Positions 1 through 8,111 are shown, numbered from the stretch's first letter. The stretch: 28,669 bases of DNA from an uncultured Eubacteriales bacterium (GCA_902475455.1 CABRZO010000008.1:1-28669), one strand, 5' to 3'. Program-made: numbers and translations. Notes: generated by a model not told the origin, from the sequence alone.

Positions 1-20
1 CCCTGTCCTGCATGAGAAGA

Positions 21-91
21 GTCATTTCCGAGGCGCATGTCCCCGGAAATGACGGGACTAGATTTTGTTCCGTCCTCTTCGGAGGACGGAA
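21..91. repeat. Two further intergenic palindromes
   Basis: Two more inverted repeats lie between aroE and the window edge. Arms 68-77/82-91 (10 bp) enclose a 4-nt loop that reads TTCG on the plus strand, and arms 21-30/44-53 (10 bp) enclose a 13-nt loop. Neither is followed by a U-tract on either strand. With the hairpin at 134-163 they form a compact three-palindrome block that may be a dispersed intergenic repeat or the leader of a gene outside the window. No coding sequence is supported in 1-176. Confidence 0.45.
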
Positions 92-133
92 TTCTGTGAA
101 ACTGCTTGACCCTATGGTTTTTCGACAGTCTGA

Positions 134-163
134 AGCCGCCCTGTCTGTTCAGACAGGGCGGCT
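134..163 (-). other. Stable hairpin just after aroE stop
   Basis: A perfect 13-bp inverted repeat (134-146 paired with 151-163, loop of 4) begins 14 nt past the aroE stop codon. On the minus strand it is followed by TTCAGACTGTC rather than a clean U-tract, so it is at best a weak terminator or an mRNA 3'-end stabiliser. It is the first of three hairpins stacked between aroE and the window edge. Confidence 0.6.
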
Positions 164-176
164 CAGCATCAGAAGG

Positions 177-1037
177 TTAAAGTACTGCTTTCACTGCATC
201 GATGGGCATTTCCTTGCCCGTCCACAGCCGGAAGGACTCGGCCCCCTGGAAGAGCACCATGCCCAGGCCGTTCATGGTGGGGCAGCCCGCCTCCCGGGCC
301 AGCTTCAAAAAGGCGGTCTCCTCCGGGGAGTAGATCACGTCGGTGCAGATCAGGTCGGGCCGCAGCATGGTCTTGTCGGTGATGAGACTGACCCCCTCCA
401 GCTTGCCCATGCCCACGTTGGTGGCATTGGCCAGCAGGGCACTGGAGGCGATTTCGGCCCGGAGCCGCTGGGTGTCCTCCAGGGGATAGGCGTAGGCAAC
501 ACAATCGGTGTTCTGGTTGATCTTGGCCACATTCTCCTCCGCCCGATGGAAGAAGGCGTCGTTGGCGTTGAAAATGCTGATCTCCTTCACCCCGTCCAGG
601 GCGGCCTGGATGCAGATGGCGGTGGCGGCGCCGCCGCAGCCCAGCACCGTCATCTTCTTCCCCTTCACGTCAAAGCCCCGGTCCGCCAGGGAGCGCATGT
701 AGCCGGTGCCGTCGGTGACGGTGCCGTAGAGCCGGCCGTTATCATTGATGACGGTGTTGACGCTCTCGCAGAGCCGGGACACCTCGCTGATCTCGTCCAG
801 CAGGGGGATGATATCGGTTTTATAGGGCATGGACACGTTCCAGCCCTTGACCCCCAGGGCCTTTAAACCCTTCACCGCGTCGGAGAGCTGGTCGGGCTGG
901 AAGTCGAAGGCCAGGTAGGCATAGTCCAGCCCCAGGGCCTCGAAGGCGGTGTTGTGCATCATGGGGGATTTGCTATGGCGGATAGGGGTGGCGATCAGGC
1001 CAATGAGCTCGGTGTGGCCGGTAATTCTCTGGGGCAT
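177..1037 (-). CDS. aroE: Shikimate (quinate) dehydrogenase, YdiB-like
   Basis: This 286-residue enzyme should reduce 3-dehydroshikimate to shikimate in aromatic amino acid synthesis in the cytoplasm. Substrate-site residues of the family are visible: S22 and S24 in HSKSP, K73 in SMPYK, N94 in ESVNT, D109 in TDGTG, and the late Q in LFQGAES. The dinucleotide loop reads GCGGA (about 133-137). The next strand ends in FNANDAFF instead of the NRT of NADP-specific AroE. The length and the C-terminal half (NTDC, NVGM, LFQGAE, LWTGKE) resemble E. coli YdiB, which uses NAD or NADP and also acts on quinate. Start ATG at 1037 has AAAGGAGA upstream. It is the last gene after ftsZ, beyond a terminator, with no promoter visible, so it probably depends on read-through. 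The family is certain; AroE versus YdiB role is inferred. Confidence 0.9.
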   Translation of the reverse strand: MPQRITGHTELIGLIATPIRHSKSPMMHNTAFEALGLDYAYLAFDFQPDQLSDAVKGLKALGVKGWNVSMPYKTDIIPLLDEISEVSRLCESVNTVINDNGRLYGTVTDGTGYMRSLADRGFDVKGKKMTVLGCGGAATAICIQAALDGVKEISIFNANDAFFHRAEENVAKINQNTDCVAYAYPLEDTQRLRAEIASSALLANATNVGMGKLEGVSLITDKTMLRPDLICTDVIYSPEETAFLKLAREAGCPTMNGLGMVLFQGAESFRLWTGKEMPIDAVKAVL

Positions 1038-1056
1038 GGCAATCAGTCTCCTTTGT

Positions 1057-1089
1057 AAAAACAGGGGATGCCCCGGCGGGCACCCCCTG
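1057..1089 (-). terminator. Intrinsic terminator after ftsZ
   Basis: On the minus strand an 11-bp stem (1079-1089 with 1062-1072, one G-U pair) with a 5-nt loop is followed directly by five U residues (1061-1057). It starts 14 nt after the ftsZ stop codon. The aroE ribosome-binding site begins only a few bases beyond the U-tract, so aroE expression would require read-through. Confidence 0.85.
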
Positions 1090-1102
1090 GATGAATCACA
1101 AC

Positions 1103-2155
1103 TTACTTGTTGAAGATGGCGAAGATATCGTCAAAGGGATCCTTGGCGGGCTCTTCCTTCTTCTCCTCGGCGGCAGCCTCCTCAGCGGCGGCCTCCTCGC
1201 CCTTGTTGAAGCCGGTGGCGATGACGGTGACCCGGATCTCGTCCTCCATCTCAGGATCGAAGGCAGCACCAAAGATGATGTTGGCGTCAGGATTGGCGGC
1301 CTGCTGCACCAGTCCGGCGGCGACCTCCACTTCCTCCAGGCCGATGTCCATGGAGCCGGTGACGTTGACCAGAACGCCATGGGCGCCGTCGATGCTGGTC
1401 TCCAGCAGCGGGGAGGAGATGGCCATACGGGCGGCCTCCTCGGCCTTGTTCTTGCCGGCGGCACGGCCCACGCCCATGTGGGCAAGGCCGGCGTCCTTCA
1501 TGATGGAGGTGACGTCAGCGAAGTCCAGGTTGATGAAGCCGGTGTTCTTGATCAGGTCGGAGATGGACTCCACGGCCTGCTTCAGCACGTCGTCGGCAAT
1601 CTGGAAGGCGTTGGCAAAGGTGATCTTCTGATCGGTGGCCAGCTTCAGCCGGTCGTTGGGGATGATGACCAGGGAGTCCACCTTGGTGCGCAGCTCCTCG
1701 ATGCCAGCCTCGGCCTGACGCATCCGGCGGGCGCCCTCAAAGCTGAAGGGCTTGGTGACCACGCCCACGGTGAGGATGCCCATCTCCCGGGCCACGTCGG
1801 CCACGATGGGGCTGCCGCCGGTGCCGGTGCCGCCGCCCATGCCGCAGGTGACGAAGACCATGTCGGTGCCCTCCAGGGCCTTGGCAATGGAGCTGCGGTT
1901 CTCCTCGGCGGACTTGCGGCCCACCTCGGGGTTGGCGCCGGCGCCCTGGCCATGGGTCAGCTTCTCGCCGATCTGGATCTTATAAGTAGCGGCGGACTTA
2001 GCCAGCGCCTGCTTATCTGTATTCACGGCGATAAAATCCACGCCGGTGGTGCCGCTGATCACCATGCGGTTGACCACGTTATTGCCGGCACCGCCGACAC
2101 CAATTACCTTCAGACTGACAACGGTATCCGCCATCGGTTCGACTCCAAAAGCCAT
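1103..2155 (-). CDS. ftsZ: Cell division protein FtsZ
   Basis: FtsZ is the tubulin-like GTPase that forms the Z-ring at mid-cell. Visible are the nucleotide-binding GVGGAGNN (19-26), the tubulin signature GGGTGTGG (107-114), and a T7-loop motif of NLDFAD type that completes the neighbouring GTPase site. An ATG at 2179 gives eight more residues, but it has no Shine-Dalgarno. ATG 2155 is preceded at ideal spacing by AGGAGG, so it is chosen here (350 residues). The C-terminal tail is an Ala/Glu/Lys-rich linker ending in FDDIFAIFNK, which does not match the usual DIPxFLR-type conserved peptide that binds FtsA or SepF. The gene has its own promoter (2221-2249) and is closed by a terminator. ftsA is not adjacent. 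Confidence 0.98.
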   Translation of the reverse strand: MAFGVEPMADTVVSLKVIGVGGAGNNVVNRMVISGTTGVDFIAVNTDKQALAKSAATYKIQIGEKLTHGQGAGANPEVGRKSAEENRSSIAKALEGTDMVFVTCGMGGGTGTGGSPIVADVAREMGILTVGVVTKPFSFEGARRMRQAEAGIEELRTKVDSLVIIPNDRLKLATDQKITFANAFQIADDVLKQAVESISDLIKNTGFINLDFADVTSIMKDAGLAHMGVGRAAGKNKAEEAARMAISSPLLETSIDGAHGVLVNVTGSMDIGLEEVEVAAGLVQQAANPDANIIFGAAFDPEMEDEIRVTVIATGFNKGEEAAAEEAAAEEKKEEPAKDPFDDIFAIFNK

Positions 2156-2220
2156 AACCAATTCCTCCTGTATTATCATTTGAAAAATTAAATTCTATTT
2201 TGATGAGAACACTCTAGATT

Positions 2221-2249
2221 ATTTTAAACTGTAATTCAGCTCGGGTCAA
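2221..2249 (-). promoter_or_regulatory. Sigma-A type promoter for ftsZ
   Basis: On the minus strand TTGACC (2249-2244) and TAAAAT (2226-2221) are separated by exactly 17 nt. They lie in the AT-rich gap between ftsQ and ftsZ, about 65 nt before the preferred ftsZ start. This would let ftsZ be expressed independently of the upstream cell-wall genes. Confidence 0.8.
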
Positions 2250-2280
2250 GAGAAACCCTTGGGAAATTATCAATTTTATG

Positions 2281-3072
2281 TTAATTTTCCGCAGCATTTT
2301 TGATGAGATGGGGCAAACCGTCATCCAATGTCATATCCAGGGTGCCCGTATCCTCCGGCGACCACTTGCTTTCGACGTATTCCTCCATGACGGTGGCCAG
2401 CACCCGCATGTCATAGTCGAAGTCGGCGGACATCTTCATCTTCACCGTCAGCCGGCCGGCATACTCCATGGTGACGGTGGAGGCGGTGGAAACGTCGATG
2501 GACTGGGCATCCCCCAGCAGCCCCCGGCTCTCCATGGCCTCCAGCAGCTCCAGCAGTGCCTGGCTCTGGGTCTGCTGCTCCTCCTTCACCGCCAGCATGG
2601 TGCCCTCACTGGGGGCGGCCAGGGTCAGGCCGGTGACCTGCATATAGTCTCCGGCAACCTCCTGCCGCTCCAGCAGCTTGCCGCCGCTGCTGACCAGCCA
2701 CCACTCGCCGTTTTCCTCATTGCGCACCACACCGGCCACCGTGCATTCGGTGACGTTGATCTTCAGGGTGGAGGGCAGTCCCCGGCGGATGGTCACATCG
2801 TCCAGATAGGTCAGCTCCCCCAACATCTTGTCGATGATCTCAAACTTGTTGAGCAGGAACATATTGTCCCCCTGCTCCACTCCGGACACATCGATAATCT
2901 CCTGCTGGCTATAGCGGGAGTTGCCCTGGACCTCAATGGTATCCACCCGGAAAAACACGATGCAGCCGCCCACCACCGCCGCCAGGATCAGCAGGCCGGA
3001 GATGATGCCATAGAGCCAGCCAAACCTGACCCGGCGATTTTTCCGTTGGTGTTTTCTCTGATATTGACCCAT
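2281..3072 (-). CDS. ftsQ: Cell division protein FtsQ/DivIB
   Basis: This 263-residue bitopic membrane protein belongs to the FtsQ-FtsB-FtsL (DivIB-DivIC-DivL) divisome subcomplex. A very basic cytoplasmic N-terminus (about 1-16) precedes one membrane segment (about 18-41). A POTRA-like domain beginning VDTIEVQGNSRYS follows (about 43-112), then the extracytoplasmic beta domain. Start ATG 3072 has AAAGGAGA upstream. It sits between murA and ftsZ, where ftsQ/divIB is expected. Sequence conservation in this family is weak, so the call rests on POTRA-type sequence, topology and position. Confidence 0.87.
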   Translation of the reverse strand: MGQYQRKHQRKNRRVRFGWLYGIISGLLILAAVVGGCIVFFRVDTIEVQGNSRYSQQEIIDVSGVEQGDNMFLLNKFEIIDKMLGELTYLDDVTIRRGLPSTLKINVTECTVAGVVRNEENGEWWLVSSGGKLLERQEVAGDYMQVTGLTLAAPSEGTMLAVKEEQQTQSQALLELLEAMESRGLLGDAQSIDVSTASTVTMEYAGRLTVKMKMSADFDYDMRVLATVMEEYVESKWSPEDTGTLDMTLDDGLPHLIKNAAEN

Positions 3073-3165
3073 AACAGATCTCCTTTATCTTGATTTCCCG
3101 GACCCGCCCCACCGGGGGCGGCCCGCAGTAAAGCAACAGGCAATCCGCCTGACAAAACCCGCTTT

Positions 3166-4419
3166 TTATTGTTCCCGGATCTGGGCGCCCAATGCCCTGA
3201 AATCCTCCGCCAGGCTGGCATAGCCCCGGCGGATGTGGTGCAGACCGGTGACCCGGCTCACCCCTTCCGCCCCCAGGGCCGCCACGCACAAAGCGCCGCC
3301 GCCCCGCAGGTCGTGGGCTTCCACCGTGGCCCCCCGGAGCCGTTCCACTCCGGTGACCACCGCCACCCGGTCCTGGACCCGGATATCCGCCCCCATGCGG
3401 CGCAGTTCGTCCACATGGCGGTAACGGTTTTCAAACATGGTCTCCACAAACACCGTGGTGCCCCGGCTCCGGCACAGGGCCGCCATCACCACCGGCTGGG
3501 CGTCGGTGGGAAAGCCGGGATAGGGAGAGGTGCGGATCACCCCGCTGGAGGTGAGCCGCCCGCCGACACGGATGCGCACCCCGTCGGCAAAGCAGTCAAT
3601 GTCCGCCCCGGCGTCCCGCAGCAGGCTGGTGACGGTGGAAAACTGTTCCGGCTCCACCCCGGTCAGCAGCACGTCACCCCCGGCGGCGGCCACCGCCGAG
3701 AGATAGGTGGCGCTGACAATGCGATCTCCAATGACGGTGTGCTGGCAGTCGTGAAGGGGCTTCCTCCCTTCCACCCGGATGACGCTGCTGCCCTCACCGG
3801 ACAAGCCGGCCCCCATGGAGCGCAAAAACCGGGCCAGATCCACGATTTCCGGCTCCCGGGCGGCATTTCGGATCACGGTGGTGCCCCGGGCCCCGCAGGC
3901 CGCCAGCATGGCGTTCTCGGTGGCCCCCACGCTGGGCAGGGACAGCTCGATCTCCGCCCCCCGGAGCTGCTTGCCCCCGGTGCAGAGCAGGCTACCCCCC
4001 TGCTGCCGGATGTCGGCCCCCAGCTTCCCCAGGGCGGCCAGGTGCAGGTCGATGGGCCGGGGGCCCAACTCACAGCCTCCGGGCATGCTCACGTCAGCCT
4101 CTCCAGTCCGGGCCAGGATGGCCCCCAGGAAAATCACCGAGGAGCGCATCTCCCGCATCAGCTGGTCCGGCACGTCGGACCGGGTCAGGGTGGCGGCGTC
4201 CACCGTCACCGTGCCCCCCTCCCGCTCCACCCGGCAGCCCAGATGGCGCAGGATGGCAATGGAGGCCTCCACATCGCTGAGGCTGGGACAATTATGTATG
4301 ACGCTCACCCCCGCGTGCAGCAGAGTGGCGCACAAAATGGGCAGTACGCTGTTCTTGGCCCCGTGGACCTGAAGGGTCCCCTCCAGCCGCCGGCCGCCCA
4401 GGATCTCATAGCATTCCAT
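3166..4419 (-). CDS. murA: UDP-GlcNAc 1-carboxyvinyltransferase MurA
   Basis: MurA transfers enolpyruvate from PEP to UDP-GlcNAc, the first committed step of peptidoglycan synthesis. At 417 residues it has the family length. K22 (in GAKNS) and Cys116 (in MPGGCELG) align with E. coli K22 and Cys115; the Cys is the residue alkylated by fosfomycin, so the target is the sensitive form. The substrate motif YPGFPTD is present. Start ATG 4419 has GGAGG upstream. It lies between murG and ftsQ, a position where many clusters carry murB or murC. Gram-positives often carry a second murA copy elsewhere; which paralogue this is cannot be decided here. Confidence 0.97.
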   Translation of the reverse strand: MECYEILGGRRLEGTLQVHGAKNSVLPILCATLLHAGVSVIHNCPSLSDVEASIAILRHLGCRVEREGGTVTVDAATLTRSDVPDQLMREMRSSVIFLGAILARTGEADVSMPGGCELGPRPIDLHLAALGKLGADIRQQGGSLLCTGGKQLRGAEIELSLPSVGATENAMLAACGARGTTVIRNAAREPEIVDLARFLRSMGAGLSGEGSSVIRVEGRKPLHDCQHTVIGDRIVSATYLSAVAAAGGDVLLTGVEPEQFSTVTSLLRDAGADIDCFADGVRIRVGGRLTSSGVIRTSPYPGFPTDAQPVVMAALCRSRGTTVFVETMFENRYRHVDELRRMGADIRVQDRVAVVTGVERLRGATVEAHDLRGGGALCVAALGAEGVSRVTGLHHIRRGYASLAEDFRALGAQIREQ

Positions 4420-4498
4420 ATTCCTTCCTCCGCATTTCTAGGACTTTGCCCCATCCTATGCGCAAAAAGGAACTTGGGTTCGCCGCTGTGCCCAACAG

Positions 4499-4532
4499 GG
4501 GCCTGTGAGCGCTTTTCTTCGCCCACAGGCCC
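4499..4532 (-). other. Hairpin between murG and murA
   Basis: A 9-bp inverted repeat (4499-4507 with 4524-4532) lies just after the murG stop codon. No U-tract follows it on the minus strand, so a role in mRNA stability or partial attenuation is more likely than full termination. No convincing promoter is visible in this 119-nt gap. Confidence 0.45.
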
Positions 4533-4538
4533 GCAGAA

Positions 4539-5660
4539 TTATTTTACCAGACCACAGAGCACATTGTAAATGCGCTCGTTGGCGTCGTCAATGGCCATTT
4601 CCCGGAGTTTGGAGCGCATTGCCTCCAGCTCCTGGGGTTTGGAGAGCATGTCCCGCACCTGCTCATAGAGCTTGTCGCCGGTGCAGTCCCCCTCCAGCAT
4701 CAACACCGCGGCCCCCCGGTCCGACAGCACCCGGGCGTTTTTCTCCTGGTGGTTGGCGGTGACATTGGGGGAGGGCACCAGAATGGCAGGATGGGTGGTG
4801 GCGGTGAGCTCGGAGATGGTGGAGGCTCCGGCCCGGCTCAGCATCAGGTCGGCCCCGCTCATGACCACCGGCATGTCGTAGATATACTCCCGGACATCCA
4901 CATCGGGATAGTCCTTCAGGTCGATACCCTGGTCGGCAATGGCCTTGACCACCCGCTCATAATACCGGGTGCCCACTCCGTAGATGTGGTGGAAGGGGGT
5001 GCCCTCTTTGCACTCCCGGACCACGAAGTCCACCATGTGGTTGTTCATCACCTGGGCCCCCAGGGACCCCCAGCTGGTGAGCACTAGGGGCTTGTCGTCG
5101 GTAAATCCCAGCTTTTGCCGGGCCTCGGCCCGGGTGAGCTCAAAGAACTCCCCCCGTACCGGGGTACCGGTGATCTCCACCCGCTCCGGGTGGGGATAGT
5201 GCTTGCGGCTCTCCTCAAAGCCCACCATCACCTTGTCCACATATTTGGACAGCATCTTGGTGGTGAGGCCGGGCTGAGCGTTGGACTCGTGGACAGCGGT
5301 GGGAATGCCTCGCCGGGCCGCCTCCCGGACCACGGGATAGGAGGCGTAGCCCCCGGTGCCCACCACCAGGTCGGGCTGGAATTCGTCCAGAATCCGCTTG
5401 GCCTGGGCCTTGGAGCGGCTCAGGTTGCGCAGGGTGGCCAGATTGTGTTTCAGGGATGCGGCGCTGAGGGACCGATAGAAGCTGGTAATGGTCACCGTCT
5501 TGATGTCATAGCCCTCCCGGGGTACCAGCCGGGTCTCCATGCCCCCGTCGGCCCCCACGAACAGAATCTGGGCGTGGTTCCGCTTCTGAAACATACCGGC
5601 CAAAGCTACCGCCGGGTTGATATGGCCTGCGGTACCTCCGCAGGTAAAGAGCACTTTCAT
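4539..5660 (-). CDS. murG: Undecaprenyl-PP-MurNAc-pentapeptide GlcNAc transferase MurG
   Basis: MurG is the GT28 glycosyltransferase that converts lipid I to lipid II on the inner face of the membrane. The 373-residue protein has the N-terminal glycine loop GGTAGHINPA (about 8-17) and the donor-site signature PSPNVTANHQEKNA in the C-terminal domain. The second glycine loop reads SWGSLGAQVMN where E. coli-type enzymes have GGSQGA, so one Gly is replaced by Trp. Start ATG 5660 is preceded by AGGAGG. It follows ftsW by 28 nt, consistent with one operon (mraY-ftsW-murG-murA-ftsQ). The whole lipid I to lipid II to septal polymer path is encoded within this stretch. Confidence 0.97.
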   Translation of the reverse strand: MKVLFTCGGTAGHINPAVALAGMFQKRNHAQILFVGADGGMETRLVPREGYDIKTVTITSFYRSLSAASLKHNLATLRNLSRSKAQAKRILDEFQPDLVVGTGGYASYPVVREAARRGIPTAVHESNAQPGLTTKMLSKYVDKVMVGFEESRKHYPHPERVEITGTPVRGEFFELTRAEARQKLGFTDDKPLVLTSWGSLGAQVMNNHMVDFVVRECKEGTPFHHIYGVGTRYYERVVKAIADQGIDLKDYPDVDVREYIYDMPVVMSGADLMLSRAGASTISELTATTHPAILVPSPNVTANHQEKNARVLSDRGAAVLMLEGDCTGDKLYEQVRDMLSKPQELEAMRSKLREMAIDDANERIYNVLCGLVK

Positions 5661-5688
5661 GGGGAAGCCTCCTTGGTTTGTGTTTGAT

Positions 5689-6903
5689 TTAATCCGCCTG
5701 GGGCGGCGCTGGGATCTGCCGGGATACCGCCAAAATAATGCCCATCTCCGCCAACTGAATGATCAGGGCGGTACCGCCGTAGCTGAAGAAGGGCAACGAG
5801 ATACCGGTGGCGGGGATCAGGTTGGTGACCACGGCGATGTTCAGGAACACCTGCACCGCCATCAGGGTGGTGATGCCCACGATGACCAGGGCCCCGAACC
5901 GGTCCCGGGCGTGGAGGGCCAGCCAGTAGCCCCGGATAATCAGCAGAGCAAACAACGTCACAATAATGGCGGCGCCAATGAAGCCCAGCTCCTCGCAGAC
6001 GATGGCGAAGATGAAGTCGTTCTGCTCCTCGGGTAAGTAAAGGTATTTCTGCCGGCTCAGGCCCAGGCCCAAACCGCTGAGGCCGCCGGAGGCCACGGCG
6101 TAGATGGACTGAAGGATCTGATAGCTGTCCCCGCTGGGGTCCCACCAGGGGTTGAGCCAGGTCTGGATACGGGATCCGTTATAGCCGATGACCACCAGGA
6201 TGAACCACACACCGAAAGCGCCCAGGCCACCGCCCACCGCAAACCAGAACAGCTTAATTCCGGCGGCAAAGAGAATGGCCGCCGCCGCCGCCAGGATCAA
6301 AATGGTACCGGACAGGTGGGGCTCCAGCACCATGAGTCCGGCGATGAACAGCAACAGCACCACCAGGTACCAGATGTCGTGGAGGTCAGACCAGTACCAG
6401 AACTTCCGCAGGCTCTGGACGGGCTCCCGGTATCTGCCCTTGGGCGTTTTGGGGCTTTGGTCCCGCTTACAGAGGTTGGCGGAGAAGAACAGCACTACGC
6501 CGATCTTGGCCACCTCCGAGGGCTGGAACTCGATGCCGATCTTCAGCCACCGGGTGGCGTTGTTGTGGGTGACGCCCACCCCGGGGATCAGCACGGCGAT
6601 CAGCAGCAGGATGGCGGCCCCCAGAATAAAGGGGGACAGCCCCCGCCAACGCTGGTAGTCAAATTTGGACACCAGGTACATGATGACGACTCCCATCACC
6701 GCGAAGGCCGCCTGCCGTTTGAAGTAGAAGGTGGCGTCATAGTTGGACGCCTTGGACATGGATGCGGCGTAGGAGGAGGCGGACAGCAGCATGACCAGGC
6801 CAATGCCCAGCAGAATGAGCACCAGCGCCAGAAAGGGCAGGTCCACCGGTCCCCGGGCCAGCTGCTGCTGCCGGGTCAGGTCCCGCTTTGCGATACGCGC
6901 CAT
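5689..6903 (-). CDS. ftsW: SEDS peptidoglycan polymerase FtsW/SpoVE
   Basis: This polytopic SEDS-family glycosyltransferase polymerises lipid II together with its cognate class B PBP. The 404-residue protein has about ten hydrophobic segments. The putative catalytic Asp296 lies in PEEQNDFIFA, the same place as D297 of E. coli FtsW. The signature GISLPFFSYGGT occurs near the C-terminus. A charged loop of about 30 residues (145-175) interrupts the membrane segments. Start ATG 6903 has AAAGGAGG upstream. The cluster context (mraY, murG, PBP) favours FtsW or the sporulation paralogue SpoVE over RodA; the sequence alone does not separate FtsW from SpoVE. Confidence 0.93.
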   Translation of the reverse strand: MARIAKRDLTRQQQLARGPVDLPFLALVLILLGIGLVMLLSASSYAASMSKASNYDATFYFKRQAAFAVMGVVIMYLVSKFDYQRWRGLSPFILGAAILLLIAVLIPGVGVTHNNATRWLKIGIEFQPSEVAKIGVVLFFSANLCKRDQSPKTPKGRYREPVQSLRKFWYWSDLHDIWYLVVLLLFIAGLMVLEPHLSGTILILAAAAAILFAAGIKLFWFAVGGGLGAFGVWFILVVIGYNGSRIQTWLNPWWDPSGDSYQILQSIYAVASGGLSGLGLGLSRQKYLYLPEEQNDFIFAIVCEELGFIGAAIIVTLFALLIIRGYWLALHARDRFGALVIVGITTLMAVQVFLNIAVVTNLIPATGISLPFFSYGGTALIIQLAEMGIILAVSRQIPAPPQAD

Positions 6904-6955
6904 ATTCCTTCCTCCTTTCCCAGAAAAACGCTAAAGGTTGTGATTGGCTCACCCG

Positions 6956-7948
6956 TCAAAGCATGGGGAACCGGTCCATGACCCCCCAGTAGGCCAGGAT
7001 GCAGCACAGGGCTGTGATGCCGGTAAAGACGCAGAACAGCTTTACCTCGCTCCAGCCCCCCATCTCCAGATGGTGGTGCAGGGGCGCCATGCGGAAGATC
7101 CGCTTGCCGTGGGTCAGTTTGAAATAAGTGACCTGGATGATGTCGCTCATGGTCTCGCAGATATAGATGAGGCCCACCAGGATCAGAATCAGGGGGATAT
7201 CCAGGGCAAAGGCCAGGCCGCACACCATGCCCCCCAGGAACAGGGAGCCGGTGTCCCCCATAAACACCTTGGCCGGGTGGAAGTTGTAGATCAAAAAGGC
7301 GAACAGCCCGCCGAAGGTGGCGGCGCTCAGAATCCCGGCGCCGGTCTGGGCCCAGCTCAGGGCCACGGCGGTGAAGAACAGGGCCACGGGCATGGTGACG
7401 CCGGTGGCCAGGCCGTCCACCCCGTCGGTGAGGTTGACGGAGTTGACGCAACCCACAATGATGAAGGCCGCCAGAACCATATACACCACCCAGGGGATAT
7501 AGAGGGTGACGTTGACGAAGGGGATGTAGAGATCGTTGGTGATGTGGCCGGTAAACCGCAGCAGCACCACAAAGGCGATGGCCGCCGCCAGCTGCAGCAG
7601 GAACTTCTGGGCGGCAGTGAGGCCCTCGTTCTTGTGGAACTTCACCTTGAAGAAGTCGTCAATAAATCCGATAATGCCGAAAACCAGGGCAAAGGCATAG
7701 ACGATGAGGGCGGTGAAATCTCCCTGAGCGAAATCCTGCCAGCCCGCCACCACCACAGCAATCAGAATGCCGATGATGAACATGATGCCCCCCATGGTGG
7801 GAGTGCCCTGCTTGGACATGTGCCACTTGGGGCCGATCTCCTTGATGGTCTGGCCCGCCTTCAGGGCCCGCAGCCAGGGGATCAGAAAGCGCCCGATCAG
7901 CGCGGAGAGGCCAAAGGCCACGATAAAGCTGATGATCGATCGAATCAT
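6956..7948 (-). CDS. mraY: Phospho-MurNAc-pentapeptide transferase MraY
   Basis: MraY is the polytopic membrane enzyme that links UDP-MurNAc-pentapeptide to undecaprenyl phosphate to form lipid I. The 330-residue protein has the acidic pair D97-D98 (in GFIDDFFK), NLTDGVDGLA (172-181), D232 in FMGDTGSL and the triple histidine HHH (291-293), all hallmark active-site motifs. Start ATG 7948 is preceded by a GAGAGGAT element at slightly long spacing. A sigma-A type promoter lies 120-145 nt upstream. murE, murF and murD, which flank mraY in many clusters, are not here. Confidence 0.97.
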   Translation of the reverse strand: MIRSIISFIVAFGLSALIGRFLIPWLRALKAGQTIKEIGPKWHMSKQGTPTMGGIMFIIGILIAVVVAGWQDFAQGDFTALIVYAFALVFGIIGFIDDFFKVKFHKNEGLTAAQKFLLQLAAAIAFVVLLRFTGHITNDLYIPFVNVTLYIPWVVYMVLAAFIIVGCVNSVNLTDGVDGLATGVTMPVALFFTAVALSWAQTGAGILSAATFGGLFAFLIYNFHPAKVFMGDTGSLFLGGMVCGLAFALDIPLILILVGLIYICETMSDIIQVTYFKLTHGKRIFRMAPLHHHLEMGGWSEVKLFCVFTGITALCCILAYWGVMDRFPML

Positions 7949-8064
7949 ATCTCTTGTATCCTCTCTGTTTCAGTGTGTTCCAGGCCGACGGCCTCAAAGT
8001 GGGGGAGGAACCTTCCCTTTTCCCCACGCCCCGCTTCCGGGCAAAGCCCCCGCAAAGCGGCTTT

Positions 8065-8093
8065 ATTTTAGGGCCCCGGCGGGCGCTTGTCAA
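8065..8093 (-). promoter_or_regulatory. Promoter for mraY-ftsW-murG-murA-ftsQ
   Basis: On the minus strand a consensus TTGACA (8093-8088) is separated by 17 nt from TAAAAT (8070-8065). It lies in the 209-nt gap between the PBP gene and mraY and would give a leader of about 110 nt. The -35 sits inside a dyad (13-bp palindrome centred at 8090, flanked by 7-bp arms 8075-8081/8101-8107), which could be a regulator-binding site or a transcript hairpin. Confidence 0.75.
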
Positions 8094-8111
8094 GCGTCCA
8101 CGCCGGGAGAA

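Noticed and set aside
2156..2179. Upstream ATG for ftsZ at 2179
   Set aside because: No Shine-Dalgarno precedes it, whereas AGGAGG is ideally placed for ATG 2155.
1091..2191. Plus-strand frames opposite ftsZ
   Set aside because: Antisense to an intact ftsZ with clear GTPase motifs; composition is typical of shadow frames.
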